Part shown: one piece after another, positions 14,259 through 26,788 of the stretch
Position numbering within the stretch: the stretch's first letter is position 1
Layout of the letters: each line of letters opens with the position of its first letter
Assembly (NCBI GenBank): GCA_011009095.1
Contig: VTPC01005851.1
Span: forward strand, 82,238 to 146,237
Direction of reading: 5' to 3'
Length of the DNA stretch: 64,000 nucleotides
Source of the DNA: Ignelater luminosus
Taxonomy: Eukaryota > Arthropoda > Insecta > Coleoptera > Elateridae
Program-made: the position numbers and the translations under genes
Notes under the pieces: generated by a model
Told to the model about the DNA's origin: nothing
Seen by the model: the letters and a program-made list of their open reading frames with translations, nothing else
Database searches by the model: none

Positions 14259-14640
14259 TTCTCGTACCTTGTTTCTTTTTTATCTTTTTTTCTACGCTCA
14301 ATCTTTAATTTTTTCTCTTTCCCTCTTTTTCTATTTCCCTTCGTTCTTCTTCATGTTTGTTTTGTCTTTCTCAATTTACTTCGCTGTTCTATACTTTGTA
14401 TTCTATTTTTGGTCAATTTATGTTTTCTTGTCTCACTTTTTCTTTTCTTGTTTCTTTTTCTAGATTACTTCCGTTTTTTCTCCCTCTCAACGTTCATCGC
14501 TTCATTTATATCCGAATATCTGACTTAGGTGCAGGTCTCTTTCTAATCTTATGCCACTGTCCTCTTTATGTCTTGTTTCTACTGTCCAGACAGTTGCTTG
14601 TTTAATAAAGATTTATATAACTGTAACTTTTTCTTCTTTC
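14259..14640 (+). repeat. Polypyrimidine (T/C) low-complexity tract
   Basis: About 380 bases on the + strand are almost entirely T and C, in runs such as TTTTTCTATTTCCCTTCG. Translations of this block give long Phe/Leu/Ser-rich frames on + that imitate membrane proteins. They are artefacts of composition. Confidence 0.7.
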
Positions 14641-16036
14641 TTACACTTTATTTCTCTATCGACTCTTACTTAACCGGGTTTTTCTACAGTATGTTTGTAC
14701 CGACTGTCATTTTGAATTTCTCGATTACAATATTGCAAAATTAGTGTAATTTCAATTACAGGTTTAGAAGGCAGTGCCCTGATTGTGGTTTACAGTATGA
14801 AATTACTTCTTCAAGGTCTTACTTAAAGGGCTAGAATTGGGGAGTGTAAAGCCCAACCCCTTTTATGTATTTTGCTCTCTTAGAAGGTTGGTGGAGGGCA
14901 AAACCCGAAAGAAAGAAGAGATGGCCCGATCTGTGTTTAATAATCAATTTTTTGAGTAGTATTAATGAGAACGGATTTGCAGATTTTTCTGACGAAATAA
15001 ACGAAGAACGTGCAGATAACGAACAATAATTGTGAGCAATAGCCACCTGTGACTGAGTGACCTGTTTCACCAATGTAAACCATATCTGACGACTATTTTT
15101 CATTATGAACCGATGGCAAAATTAACAAAAAACAAAAAAATAGAAGAGAAACTAGAATCGATGAGTTAACAATTACCAAATATCTTACATTGTAACTTTT
15201 AACTTTATAAGCTTCTCTAAAATCAATTACAGTAGGTTTTTCGATACACTCCCTGAAATAACTAGCAGTTTTTATTAGATTCTCATAAAAATACGATAAT
15301 AAAATGGTTCTTTGGTAATTCACGTTATCAAAAGTTTTCATAATATCATCATTAATCTATGGGCGAGTACTTGAAGATTATATTGAAATCTGATTATTAT
15401 CCTCATTAATAATGATTAGATTTCAAAGAAAACATTTCTTAAGCTTTTTGGCCTTTGGTTTATTGAAGTTTGAATACTGAAATTGATTAAAGTAAACCCA
15501 ATAAATTTAAAAGTCGGTTGCGTGTAAGGAAGTATTAATTTACATTTCAGACGTTTAAAGTTAAGGTAATAGTTATGAAGGTCGTAAAGCCTTAACGTAA
15601 TTGAAAAAAATGTATTTTTGGAAATTAATGAAAGTAAATTGTTTTAGGTAATGATCTTAAGGTTTTACTAAAAAAGCAAATAAGCAAAATTAATGAAAAA
15701 GTTGCATTGCACTTTCTTAAATGTTTAAATTGCAATTGTAACGTAATCGAAATATTCTGCACCATATATGCTTGATTTTAATATATAAAGCATCTGTTAT
15801 AAACAACCTTTCACATCAGGTGCTTTTAAAAGAAGTTTGACAAAGCTGTTGGCTCGTTACTTTCTTTGATACTATGATTTTCCCTTTTTGCAATATCTAT
15901 GCAGATTTTTATCTTGCTATTAAGAAACTAAAAGATATTCTATCGATTACGATATTTTTTTAATCATCCACTTGAATTTTAAACCAAATATTATCGTTTT
16001 TATAAGCTCGATCGTACGTACGTACCTAGTTATCTT

Positions 16037-16062
16037 TTATCACTAGAATGACGTAGTGATAA
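16037..16062. promoter_or_regulatory. Perfect inverted repeat enclosing a CRE half-site
   Basis: TTATCACTA (16037-16045) and TAGTGATAA (16054-16062) are exact inverse copies separated by GAATGACG. The centre reads TGACGTAG, a half cyclic-AMP response element of the kind bound by ATF/CREB bZIP dimers. It lies about 0.9 kb upstream of the ATF3 start codon. Regulation of ATF3 by this site is inference only. Confidence 0.35.
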
Positions 16063-16718
16063 TATACCCGATCTAGTTCTTAATCAGTAGACATCATTGA
16101 TAAGTTGATTAATGAGTAATGAAAAATTGCATATCATATTATAAACAAATAGTTTTTTAAGCAATTTTTTTTCCTAACAAATATGTGACATTTTTACTCC
16201 GAGTATATTAAACAAGCAGAAGTGTGGGTTTTATCATTTCAAAAATCTCAATTAAAAGTTTTGATCTATCCTAGCTGTCCTTCAACCACTAATATATAGA
16301 AATAAATAAAATTTTTACATAAAATTATCATTAAAACTAACAGGTTGTCATCAATCACTTTGAATGAATTTTCCTTCTGATTTTTATTTGATACTACTAC
16401 TCCTCATGGAATCATTGTTATTTCTATATTACTGCCAGTAGTTTTGATCTAGTATTTATCGATTTTGATTCCCAATTGGTAGTATGCAAAAAACGCATTT
16501 TATATTCCACGTAAAGTGGGTACGCTTGGTTCATCCTTCCGCTCGTTAAATCCTATTCTCTGTATATTCCTACACCATAAAGTTTTTTTGTTTGTTAATA
16601 CAATGTGTAATTTTCGCCTACATTGTTGAAATTGACACATCCTTGCATTAAATCAACCATAATCCAGGATACTATTTGTAATACGATACTAAAACAATTT
16701 TTTCTTTCTATTTACAGA

Positions 16719-16941
16719 TTGCAGTCACCTCGGTCTCTGGATTTTAGGAACCATAATAGCATAGAAGATACATACAGATGAGATTGTGTTAAAAAGTCTT
16801 CTTCTGTACCAAAAGAAATACTTATTAATTTTATTATTATTATATTTTTTTTACTAACAATAAACATTTATTATAATATTATTTAGTGTGCGGGTCAGAC
16901 TCGCAGTTTGATTGTGATTTAGTTTTATAAAACGTGATATT
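16719..16941 (+). other. Likely 5' UTR of ATF3 (after a spliced leader exon)
   Basis: A strong acceptor (CTATTTACAG, ending 16718) is followed by 223 bases with no open coding and then the ATG at 16942. This arrangement suggests that a noncoding first exon lies upstream. The last 100 bases or so are AT-rich. Transcript evidence would settle where the exon begins. Confidence 0.45.
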
Positions 16942-17361
16942 ATGTATAACTTAAACGTAAACCTGGCGCAGTCGGCCGCCAACGCCGTCAACAACCTGTT
17001 GACGGTTGATAACGCTTGTACGACACCTAGAACACCGGAAATATTAAATTCCTTAATAGCCATGACCAACCCGTTAGATAACTACACGTTCGGCGACGAT
17101 GCACCGAAAGCTTCTGCAGGACCTCCGACATCATTATCAAACGATTCCAATAGTTCCAGTTGTAGCCAGTTAGAATCACCTACGAACACACCACCTAGCG
17201 TACAACACACTTGTTCGCAACTCATCAAAGCTGGACTCAAACTTTCGATCGAACAGAAACGCAAGCACAACAGCGAATCTGAGGATCTACTAGATCTCGA
17301 CCATTGTAACAAACGTATCAAAAAGTCCGAATCCGAATCGGACGAAAAAAAGAATGACGGA
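16942..17361 (+). CDS. ATF3: ATF3-like bZIP factor, N-terminal coding exon
   Basis: This exon encodes residues 1-140 of an ATF3-type transcription factor (MYNLNVNLAQSAANAV...). It contains TTPRTPEILNSLIAMTNPLD, a conserved segment resembling the N-terminal part of insect ATF3 proteins, then a Ser/Thr-rich stretch. It ends in a basic/acidic run (KRIKKSESESDEKKNDG). The donor GTGAGT follows at 17362 after exactly 140 codons, so the intron is phase 0, and the bZIP exon starts in phase 0 at 24849. The protein would act in the nucleus as a homodimer or with a Jun-type partner. Beyond the donor the frame continues only into intron. G/C content is higher than in the flanks, as expected for a real exon. 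Confidence 0.9.
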
Positions 17362-18564
17362 GTGAGTACTTTTATTATTTTGTTGTATTTAGAGTTAGTT
17401 TATGAGAATTGTAGGGTTTTCAATTTTTCTACATTTTAATATTTTTTACTAGAATATTGAGTGTAAGATGATAAGAAACTCATTAATCTGTAAACTTCTA
17501 ACAATTATCCAATTTTATCCAATTATTTAATATAGTAGAGAGGTTTCATGGTATAAACAAAAAAGTGCAATCTCAACTTGAAAATATCCAAGTAAGCAAA
17601 CTTCTCAGGTGGTAGCTCGTTTAGCTTATGCAACTGCCAGACAAGAAACTACTTTTAATTGTATTATTTATTAAAGTATTAACAAATAAAATAAGAAGAA
17701 GAAAATTATAATTGTAAGCGACGCAGTGTAAGTTAATACGAGTATAGGTATGCTTGTTATGTCTTAACGTAAGGGAAACAAATATTTCATGCAGACTAGA
17801 GGGATTTTCTAACCAATTTAATCCATGATGTATTAATCTTCTATTTTTAATTTCTTTTCTATGTAATAAATAATAATAAATTTACATAGTTTGAATTTTT
17901 GTAAGTTTTGTACATGTAGTTATTTAATGTCTTCTAGTGATTCTATTTTTTTAACCCTTTCACTTTTCTATACTTTTCTAGTTTTAGTTTCAGAAATTTC
18001 TTCCTTTCTGCTCCCAGTAAATTATTTCGTTTTCTCTGTCTTTGTACAAAAATATTGCTTTTTGTACTTTTCTTCTGGTAACATAAACCCAATGTTTTAT
18101 ATAATTTCCATCAGTTAATGCTTGATCATCTGGAATAATATATTTCTTTATCGATTTGCGTTAGGCTTGAAGTCAGAAAAATCAGAAATGTTGCTATAGC
18201 CTGAAAATCGTGGATTAATCATGGAATTTCTGTATGGAATAAAAATATTAAGGAAATATCAAAAATAGTTTCTAGTAAAAACGAAGATTTTTTATTGATA
18301 TTATTTATCATCAGAAGTTATGTAGCAGAATTCAGAGTTGGACCGGTCTGGGGACCTGGAATTTAGAAAAAGTCTGGGACAAATTGGGCCAGTCTGACTT
18401 TGACAGAATTAATAAGCAGTTTGTTGATATAAAATCACTGTCAGGATTCAAAAATTAAAAATTTCAGATCCAATATGTTAACTTGTCGCAGTAACATTTT
18501 CTTGAAAATGACATATCAGTACTTTCTTCACAGCTAACAGTGATTGAGCTAATCAAAATGAGTA

Positions 18565-18800
18565 ATCCCTCTCCTTCTCCCATTTGCTCTTTTCTCTAAA
18601 GTCTTTCATTTTCTTCTTTTCACTATTCTGCCCTTTTTTTCTTCCTGCACATATCGGAATCTTGCTTTCTCTTTTTCTTTAATTTCTCTAGTTTCTATTT
18701 TTTCTTCTAGTTCATTCTTTTCTCATTTTTTCTCATTTTTCTTTTTTTTCTAATTTTCTTTTATTATTCTCTTTTTGTTTCTAGTCTCATGAGCTCTTCT
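18565..18800 (+). repeat. Polypyrimidine low-complexity tract in ATF3 intron
   Basis: About 230 bases are dominated by TTTTCTTC-type words on the + strand, resembling the tract at 14259-14640. It is far from any splice acceptor used by the coding exons. No function is assigned. Confidence 0.6.
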
Positions 18801-19186
18801 TCTTCTCTCTCTATCACATTCTTAAGATCTAAAACTTTTGCAGTATGTCTTTTATCCCTTGATTGTTTTTATTCGACTCCTATTTATTCATGCCTCTTAC
18901 AATTTTATATTTCCCAGTTACATTTCAGTCACTGACTTGAAATAATGATCTTTAGACTTCATTTTATCAAAGTCCTAACTCTAGAAAGACTGCCTGCGAA
19001 TTGCATACAATTGCATAAAAATATTTCTTAAAGACATTCATGAACTGCACATAACGATATTACCTGTGGTGTTTCAGCAAATACGGAACAGGCTTTTTTT
19101 CCACTCCCACACTTGTTCAAAGTGCAGTTATCATATCTCTAGACTAATGATAGTTACGCATTGATACCGATTTTGCCGAATATTTA

Positions 19187-19645
19187 GAAAGAACCTGCTG
19201 CAAAAGGGTCGGGCTATTTTTTAGGGTCATGACCTCCACGTTTTTTTAGGGCTCATTCGATACAGCTTCGAAAGTTCTATCTACTGGGCAATTATAATTA
19301 CTTTCTGTTTACCTGTTCCGGAACGGCGAGAGTCCAAACTTTTGACATTTTTGTGCCGTTCTTGGGACATTCCTTTGTCTGTAACAGCAGACGGACCTAC
19401 AACACAATAATATCACATGTGAAATGCCGCATACAGACAAAGGAATGTCCCAAGAACCATAAGACCGAAAGCCTGACTTGGATTTCAAAAGTTTGGACCC
19501 TTGCCGTTCCGGAATAGGTAGACAGAAAGTAATTATACTTGCCCAGTAGACAGAGCTTTCAAAGCTGCATCGAATGAGCCCAAAAAAACGGAGGTCATGA
19601 TCCCTAAAAATTTGAATGTCGACGCTTTTGCAACAGATTCTTTAC
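19187..19645. mobile_element. Long inverted-repeat (foldback) element
   Basis: Two arms of about 195-210 bp face each other around a loop near 19380-19433. Matching words include GAACCTGCTGCAAAAGGGTC (left) against the inverse of the right arm ending near 19645. Others are TCATGACCTCC, GGGCTCATTCGATACAGC, ATTACTTTCTGTTTACCT, and CTTGGGACATTCCTTTGTCT next to the loop. Arms look roughly 80-85 percent alike by eye. No coding sequence is present. It would fold into a long hairpin if transcribed in the ATF3 pre-mRNA. I infer a non-autonomous foldback transposon. Confidence 0.7.
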
Positions 19646-22600
19646 GTGGAAAAAGGGAGTATGGTCCGATTTGCATTAGACACTCTCTATATCTTGAGCT
19701 TTAATAATTACGCTGCATATGCAATTACCACCATTTAGTCTTTGGAAGTTATTAGTGAACTGGTGTGTAAATCTTGCTGTCGATGTATGTGAGAACAAAA
19801 CTAGACAATTGTAATCATGATACTAGTCACATTTCATATTTTTTCCTTTTCCTGGAAAATTGCGTGTATAGTTGTGCGCTTCTCTAGAAATGATCGTTCC
19901 AATTCCTCACTATGAACACAAGCCTTCACTTCTCCTTTTAACGTTTCTCGTTGTCGTTTTTATTTTTAATAGACTTTTTATCCGTTAAAAACTGTCTTTT
20001 CATTTTCTCTCTCTGGCTATCACCGTCTTTGATCTTTAGCTGACAGTATCATTTTAAACTTCTTCAGTATCAATTAATTTTTTTAATTTGAATACCATTA
20101 ATATGATTTATGTTTTGATTAATTTGTTGTTCATCTCACTATTCATGATGTTCATTAGTATCTACCTTGACTACTCGTGCTAACTTCAGAAACTTTTCGA
20201 GATGGATATCTTGGTTCTTGTATCATTTTGCTGTGAGTTTTGTCTGAGTCTAACTAACATTCTTACTGTTAATGAACAGTGATGTAAACGCAAATGACAC
20301 TTTTAAGAGGTGTTCTGTTGCACCGTGTATTCCTGAATTTTTTTATCTTAGAACATTTTTGTAGTTGTACCAATTGCATCAAAAGTTGTATGTGCGTATG
20401 CAAACTGAATAGTTGAACGCATTAGCAAGTAACCCTTCTCGTTTCAACTGTGTTGCATCAGACGTCGAATGCAAACTCTACTATCAGGCCTTCCAGCGGG
20501 ATCACGTAGAACACTTTTTGTCACTTTTTCTTGGAAAAGATTACCAGATGTCGTTTTTTATGTTTTTCTTTTTTGACTTGGAAGATTATGTTGTTGTTGG
20601 GTGACAATAACACTCAAGGCCATAGACAAGGGAAGTTTTGGGAGTCTAGAGCCTTCCCAAAAACAGTTGATCCAACTTTCATTTTTCATGGTTTTGGCCA
20701 ACATGCTGCCATTACTAAAATTATTGTGCTCTTTCCCGAAAAAAAATTCTGCCTGCAGCCTTGATAATACTCGACATTGTACCCGCAGCTTTGAGCGTTG
20801 CGATTTCTACTGGTCAGACTATATATGTAAGTAAGAGAGACAGTATTTGACCATTGAAAGGAAGTTAGAAAACTTTGAAGTAAACTGTCAAATTTGCCTA
20901 ATTCTGGTGACAATCAAAACTGTCTATCTTTGATTAGTCTTATCAATTGATCTAAGTCACATTTAAATAGTTTTTTGAAATATTTCAATTTAAAGCACGG
21001 ACTTCGACCACTTTTCCATACAGCACCTATTAGATCTTAGATCGCTTTTTCGTTACTTTCAAGTACACAATGTGAAAGAACACAAACGAAACTAGAAGAA
21101 GTGTTGTATAACTCATATTCGGGTCTAATGTGACTTAGATTGTTTTTCCTCTGTACTCTTCAATTGATTTACGGTAATTGCGATTTTTGGTTGCAAGCAG
21201 AAATAAATAATTTGTTTTTAGAATTCAAAGATCAAAATTTCACAAAATAATTCTAGAACAAAAAGCAATTCCAGTAAGCTCTTTCACTTTCAACAGTTAT
21301 TCACAGGTTTTGCTCGTGCTGGAATATGTCAAAAAAACTTTATCCCAAAGATCTCCACTAGCTACCAAATTTATTAAATGAATTTTTTTAAGTTTCTTAA
21401 GAAGTCGCTTTTTCTTTAAAAAAAAGTTGGTCAATTGGTCTTGTTTACTTTTTCAGATGTAATTTCGAGTGGAAGACCTGTACTTGGAATGACCGTGAAA
21501 TTTCCCAAACGGTCAAAATATTTTTTCTTTGTCATAATCATTACAATTGGTATAACTAAAAGATTTAAGTCCTCTAGAGTTTTCTGGTTTTCATATCTCT
21601 TGCTCTTGAAAACGTAAATTCTACAAAATGATTTTCCTCTTCACTTAAATGTATACTATTCTAGTCGGCTTGGCATAGTTCCGTCTTCTGTTTATTGCAA
21701 AAGTGACCAGATCAGACTTTCAGTTCCAACCAAAGATTTTCAAGTTAAGAAATATCGGTTAACAAGAAGTTCATACGAGTTCTGTGCTCATTGTCAATTC
21801 GGGCAAAGATTTTTGTAATCCTCTCTCTCAAGCTTTTTGTCGAATAATACTGTTAGCTTTGTGACTAGCTGGCTTCTTTTCAAGCGTGACTTCTTGGAAT
21901 GTTGCTCAATCTTTAACCGAAATGAAACCAGTCATGATTTTAATCTTCTTGGTTTTGCGATGAAAAGGCAGCAAGTTATATTTTTACCTCAAATAATGCT
22001 TATAGAAATTTATGAATACTTTCACTAAAAGATCGAGTTCTATTTAAGTTTGCCTTGCAAAGATGCTTGATTTCCATCTTGTTTAATTGGATATCATTGG
22101 GCAATTGCCTTGAGTGACGCACGCTATTCTTGGATACAGAAAAGGGGTTCATTTTCATTTAAAGAAAATGCAAAATAAACCTAACGCATTATAGAGCAGC
22201 CTCTAATTTATTTATTTAAATTTTCTTTCTTCATAATATTCAGTAGTTAATTTGGGCCAAATTTGAAGATTTGCAGAATAAACATTTAAAGTTTTACTGG
22301 TACTAAGATTTCCAAACTAACTGCTATAGTACTATACCAAGAACTTTCCGCGATGGAAATCTACTTATCATTATGCTTTCTTAATTCTTACTATGCAGTA
22401 TACCAGATTTATCAGCCCTCTTGTCTCGATATGTTGGCTTTCTCAAAAGTAAGAACCTTTTAAGAAAGATGCCGATACATTTAGTAAAAATTCTATTACG
22501 TGGAAATTATTTAGTTCGTGGGGATCTTTTTAAAATTGAGAGGGCCTTATCTAGATCAAATGTGGAAATTGTGTTTGGCAGATTAAATTAATTATTCCTC

Positions 22601-22838
22601 CTGCTAGAGGACTTTTATCCAGGCAAAATTCGTAGCGTACATGAGATTAAATGACCGTAAAATCAAAAGGTCGTAAAAATTGGATTTGGATTTTATTGTT
22701 TTTGGTGTCTAGTAAAATTTATAATCTTCGCCTTTTTGCATGTTACCTAATTCTCCGTTCTCATAAACAATAATAAAATTAACTTAAAATATTTTGTATT
22801 TTGGTTGTATCATTTGGTTCTATTAATTAAATTTTCAG

Positions 22839-22877
22839 AATTGCGAGTACGGGTACGTTTGGAATGGAAAATGCAAA
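22839..22877 (+). other. Candidate 39 bp microexon of ATF3
   Basis: AATTAAATTTTCAG is a good acceptor ending at 22838, and GTAAGT is a near-perfect donor starting at 22878. The 39 bases between them are 13 codons with no stop, in the same phase 0 as the flanking ATF3 exons: NCEYGYVWNGKCK. It could therefore be included or skipped without breaking the ATF3 frame, just before the basic region. I know of no such insert in ATF3 of other insects, so this may be chance. Confidence 0.3.
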
Positions 22878-24848
22878 GTAAGTGCATTTTTATTATATTT
22901 TATGATTTTATAATTTGATACTTTTCCGGCCAAAAACTTACAAATCAGCTTTAATAATTGTTGTGTAGTTAAACCAATAATTTCACGGAAAATAGTCGAG
23001 TTTTCCGCATCGTTTAATGTTAATTATTTTTTTTGTGTATAGTAAATAATGTTAAGAGCGAAATTTGTAAGTAGACTTTATTTTTAAAGTTTGGCAGGAG
23101 AATGAAAACATATCGAGTTTCTAAAACACAGGTTGTTTGAAACGTAGCCAAAAAATTACTTAATGTTGTTGTATTGGAACCAGTTTGTTCATTGTTTGTT
23201 GTAGTATGTGAGTGCTAAATGTTTATGGTGTGCAATAAACAAATTTAGTGGTTTTGTTGCGATTTTATCATTACTTTAGGGCACAGTATCCGCAGTCGGA
23301 ATAACGGGACGCAACGTTCGCGTTAATAAAACTAAACAATGCGTAGGTTGTGGTTCGTTGCAAATTTTAAACAAGTGCTATTTATTACAAATGAAATATT
23401 CAGTGGGTACCAAATTATTTTTTAGTGAAGCTACAAGGTCGTATATTTTAGATCTAATTAGATATTCAATGCGAAATCCTGTATTTTGAATACCTGTTTG
23501 CTATTCAAAAAAACTTTGCGAATCTGCTTAGAATTCGCGATTATATAACCACGACTTTTGGTGTTAAGTCTGGCCCGACGTCTATTTGTACGTAACGAAT
23601 TGTCTAGCTGGTACCCCAGACACCTTTTTTTTGTCTTTTAACATTGCGTGACGCGGTACAAATTTGGTCGCTTTTCTAATTGTTTAATAAGAATTTCAAG
23701 TATGACGAGTGTGTGTATGTTTGTAATTCAAGTACATAATTAATATTTGAACTGTTTAAATTTTAAAATTGCTTGCCTCGTGCGTTTTTAAATTTTTTCT
23801 TTTCAAAATGAATTATAATGTATAGTAGACATACAGAGCCTTTCGTTCTTACTAATCTTTATTCTTCTCTTGCCTTTTATTTCTTTATTTAATTTGTTAA
23901 TTCATTCTTTGTTTTATTAATACATTCCAATTGTCGATTGAAGATAAGTTTATATCTATGAAGTGGTAATTGGAAAAGAATCTGGTTGTATTAAAGCAAG
24001 GTGAATACGAGTGACTGAGTGAGAGAGATATTAATAAATCAATTAACTCTTACTGGTAATGAATTATAACTAAATGTCTACTAATTTAATTTGTTTGCTT
24101 CCATTTTGACAAGGAACTAGAATTGTTTCCTAATAACCATGGTAACTTTTTATAATTTATAATTATACTGATCGTCAATAAATTAGAAATACATCAGGCA
24201 TATAGACCATAAAAATTATTATTAATTTATTGAAAAACCAGTGCTTTTTGTGCCTAAACTACCTACATACTTTAGAAAAATTAGAAAGAAAAAACTAAAA
24301 AGAGAAAATTGGCAAAATAAATCTTATTCCACCCACCACAGGAATTATGCTTTATACTCGATTGGAAGTTAACAGTTGTAGTTTCAAAACCTTAAATTTA
24401 CCGCTTTTTATTTACTATCTCTTACTAAATTTTGTCACACTCGTTTTTGTTGCAACAGTTAATTCAAAATCTCAATTCTGAAACTTGGCATAATTTAAAT
24501 TCATTAATGAAATAATAAAGAAAATTGTTGTTTTGCCTCTGGTAATGGATTCAGATTGAGCTATTCAAATGTTATCTATCAAGTAGTGATGTAATTGTGT
24601 ACCGTTTCTATTTAAAAACAAACAAGAGAACACATAATTCCAGCAACCCCTTAAAGTATTAGGATCGTGGAGTTGATGCAAAATAGGTATCTACTAATAG
24701 ATTCCAATGATTTTCAAATTTTTATAAATTAGTTACAAAAGTTACCCACCTGTGAAATAGAACTTGAGATTCCATCGAGTTCCTTCTTTACAATAAAAAC
24801 TTGAGTAAAAAGAAACTAAATTAAAAATGCGTTTTCTTTTTGTTACAG

Positions 24849-25457
24849 TTAACGGCAGAAGACGAAGAAAGGCGCAGGCGACGTCGCGAAAGAAACAAAA
24901 TAGCCGCAACAAAATGTCGATTAAAGAAACGCGAAAAAACCATCAATCTAATACAAGAATCTCAAACTCTCGACGATCAGAATGTAGAATTAAAGAAGCA
25001 AGTACAGGAGCTTCAAAATCAACATAGACAATTGATCGAAATGTTATCAGCGCACAGGCCTCATTGTAAAAATAACGTACCGAGGCCTACGCGAGACGCA
25101 GTTGTGAATCGTTTACCGCCATTATTTTTGTCAAATTCAGTGATCGAATCGAACCATTCCTATAGTCGTCCCGCCTCTGTCAATCCCAGTTATAAGGCTC
25201 AAAATATTGACATCTATAGCCGTCCAGCAAGCGTTGCTGTTACCAGTGATACAACTTATAATCGTTCCATCATTCAGTACAATAAACCACCAAATATTAT
25301 TGTAGAAGCTCCTGTGGATAGTTACCAAACCCAATTTACCAACCTCGATAATCCTGAATGTATAACTACTTATTATAATAACCAACAATGCCATAACTAT
25401 AATGGCAACAATCAAAATTATAGTAATACCGGTTTGGATAATGGTTGTATGGCGTAA
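24849..25457 (+). CDS. ATF3: ATF3-like bZIP factor, DNA-binding and C-terminal exon
   Basis: This exon encodes residues 141-342 and ends at TAA 25455-25457. It opens with LTAEDEERRRRRRERNKIAA, the ATF3 basic region. The bZIP signature N-x7-R is met (Asn156, Cys163, Arg164). A leucine zipper follows with leucines at 174, 181, 188, 195 and 202, exactly seven apart. After a Pro- and Arg-containing linker, the C-terminus is rich in Tyr, Asn and Gln, which is likely disordered and specific to insects. The family binds CRE/AP-1 sites (TGACGTCA, TGACTCA) and controls stress, metabolic and immune genes. An alternative reading from 24827 in another frame lacks family resemblance and is a shadow. Confidence 0.95.
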   Translation, partial: LTAEDEERRRRRRERNKIAATKCRLKKREKTINLIQESQTLDDQNVELKKQVQELQNQHRQLIEMLSAHRPHCKNNVPRPTRDAVVNRLPPLFLSNSVIESNHSYSRPASVNPSYKAQNIDIYSRPASVAVTSDTTYNRSIIQYNKPPNIIVEAPVDSYQTQFTNLDNPECITTYYNNQQCHNYNGNNQNYSNTGLDNGCMA

Positions 25458-25618
25458 CTGCAACTAATCTATTCATATCTGTTATATATTGCCTTAATTT
25501 TTTTTGTTACCAGATCTGACAATTACCAGTGTTGAAATTTCTTAACTGTTAATTAATTGGTGCACAATATGTTTAGCATTCCATATAGGAATAGTATTTT
25601 TCTTATATTTACCTTGTT

Positions 25619-25647
25619 TATATTATTATTATTATTATTATTATTAA
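25619..25647 (+). repeat. (ATT)n microsatellite
   Basis: About nine uninterrupted ATT/TTA triplets lie in the presumed ATF3 3' UTR. Such loci are usually length-variable between individuals. Confidence 0.85.
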
Positions 25648-26788
25648 CTTTTTTGATATTACTGCCAAATTTTTACCTATTTTAATATTTGTGAATATTA
25701 TCTGTCAATCACTGTTTGTTCTTTTACATTTTATGTATTTTTGTATTTACTTACATATTTTATTATAATTATGTAGTTTAAAACTACTTAAGTACCTTTT
25801 CCCATTTCATGTTAAAATTTATCATTTTAATAATGTTATTTCATAAATCTTCCATCATTTATTTTTTTATTATTTAGTCGTCTAGAGGATCTTTTTGTAG
25901 TAATATGGAAGATCGTTACATTTTCTTGTTACAAAAAGATCTTGCTAGGAATTATTTAAATATTTAGTTTCTTAAGCAATTTATTTTCGCATAAATTTGC
26001 TTTAAGGATTTCCATGCTTACTGAATGAAATATTGCTGCTTATTATATTCTTCCTGTTGAAAATGGATTTTAGTGTGCTTCCATTTGCAATTACCATATA
26101 TCTTCATTTCATTTTGAATATTGTGTTTTTAACAGTGCCTTATTGTTAATTTGCAGCAATAATTGGCATATGTTTTAGAATTTTGTAGCATTATTTAAAT
26201 AATTAAAAAAAATGTATATATAAAAAGACAAAACCTTAAATGTTTATTGTGATATCTGCTTGGGCAGTAAGTTTCAAAAACTCAGCAACTATTTTTGTAT
26301 ACTTACGTTTGTACATTCACTCTGTTTTTAAAACAATATTTGCATGTGCCATTTTTGTTATTAGATTATTAATTATTGTATGAAAAGAGATCATTTTCTA
26401 TTTTTCTATTGAAACGTAACTATCAATCTTATTATCTATTATTATCTCATCAACTGCAAAAAAGGTGTGAATAAGTGCTAAGGTACTATAAAAATAATTT
26501 AATGGTAGTGCCTTTTTTTTATAATGAAGTATTTATATCTTTCAAAAGTCATTACATACATACACACCTAATTTTCGTAATAATATGTTTGTAATGTACG
26601 CTTTACATTTCTTGCTTTTATGTTTCTCTTTTATATTACATTTAACAAAGCGTTGTTATTCAATCTTAAATGAAAAAAATTATGCACTTGTTACCTACAT
26701 TTTTAAATTTTAAAACGGGTAAGAAAATACCTGAACCATGTTATATTGTGCCTTAAAAATTGTTTATTAATTGGAAACATTTATTTTA

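Larger units (their letters stand above)
13991..16718. other. Intergenic or 5' intronic DNA upstream of ATF3
   Basis: The interval holds a polypyrimidine tract (separate entry) and then plain AT-rich sequence. If the ATF3 first coding exon is preceded by a spliced noncoding exon, as the acceptor at 16717-16718 suggests, part of this interval is an intron. I see no supported coding frame. A perfect inverted repeat around a CRE half-site at 16037-16062 has its own entry. Confidence 0.5.
17362..24848 (+). other. ATF3 intron (7.5 kb)
   Basis: The interval is bounded by donor GTGAGT (17362) and acceptor TTTTGTTACAG (ending 24848), both phase 0. It contains a polypyrimidine tract, a foldback element and a 39 bp candidate microexon, each annotated separately. 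The rest is AT-rich. Short frames such as 17891-18118, 20413-20604, 21435-21617 and 21837-22028 (+) show no recognisable protein content. Around 23260-23620 composition is richer in CpG, which could mark an internal promoter, but no motif proves it. Confidence 0.75.

Noticed and set aside
14269..14605. Hydrophobic frames resembling membrane proteins
   Set aside because: They are translations of a T/C-only tract and carry no other sign of a gene.
24827..25027. Alternative frame MRFLFVTVNGRRRRKAQ...
   Set aside because: It is a frame-shifted shadow of the ATF3 bZIP exon. The acceptor at 24848 and the heptad leucines fix the correct frame.
25137..25463. 108-codon minus-strand frame
   Set aside because: It is antisense to the ATF3 C-terminal coding sequence, and Ile/Val-rich text arises from the reversed Asn/Tyr codons.
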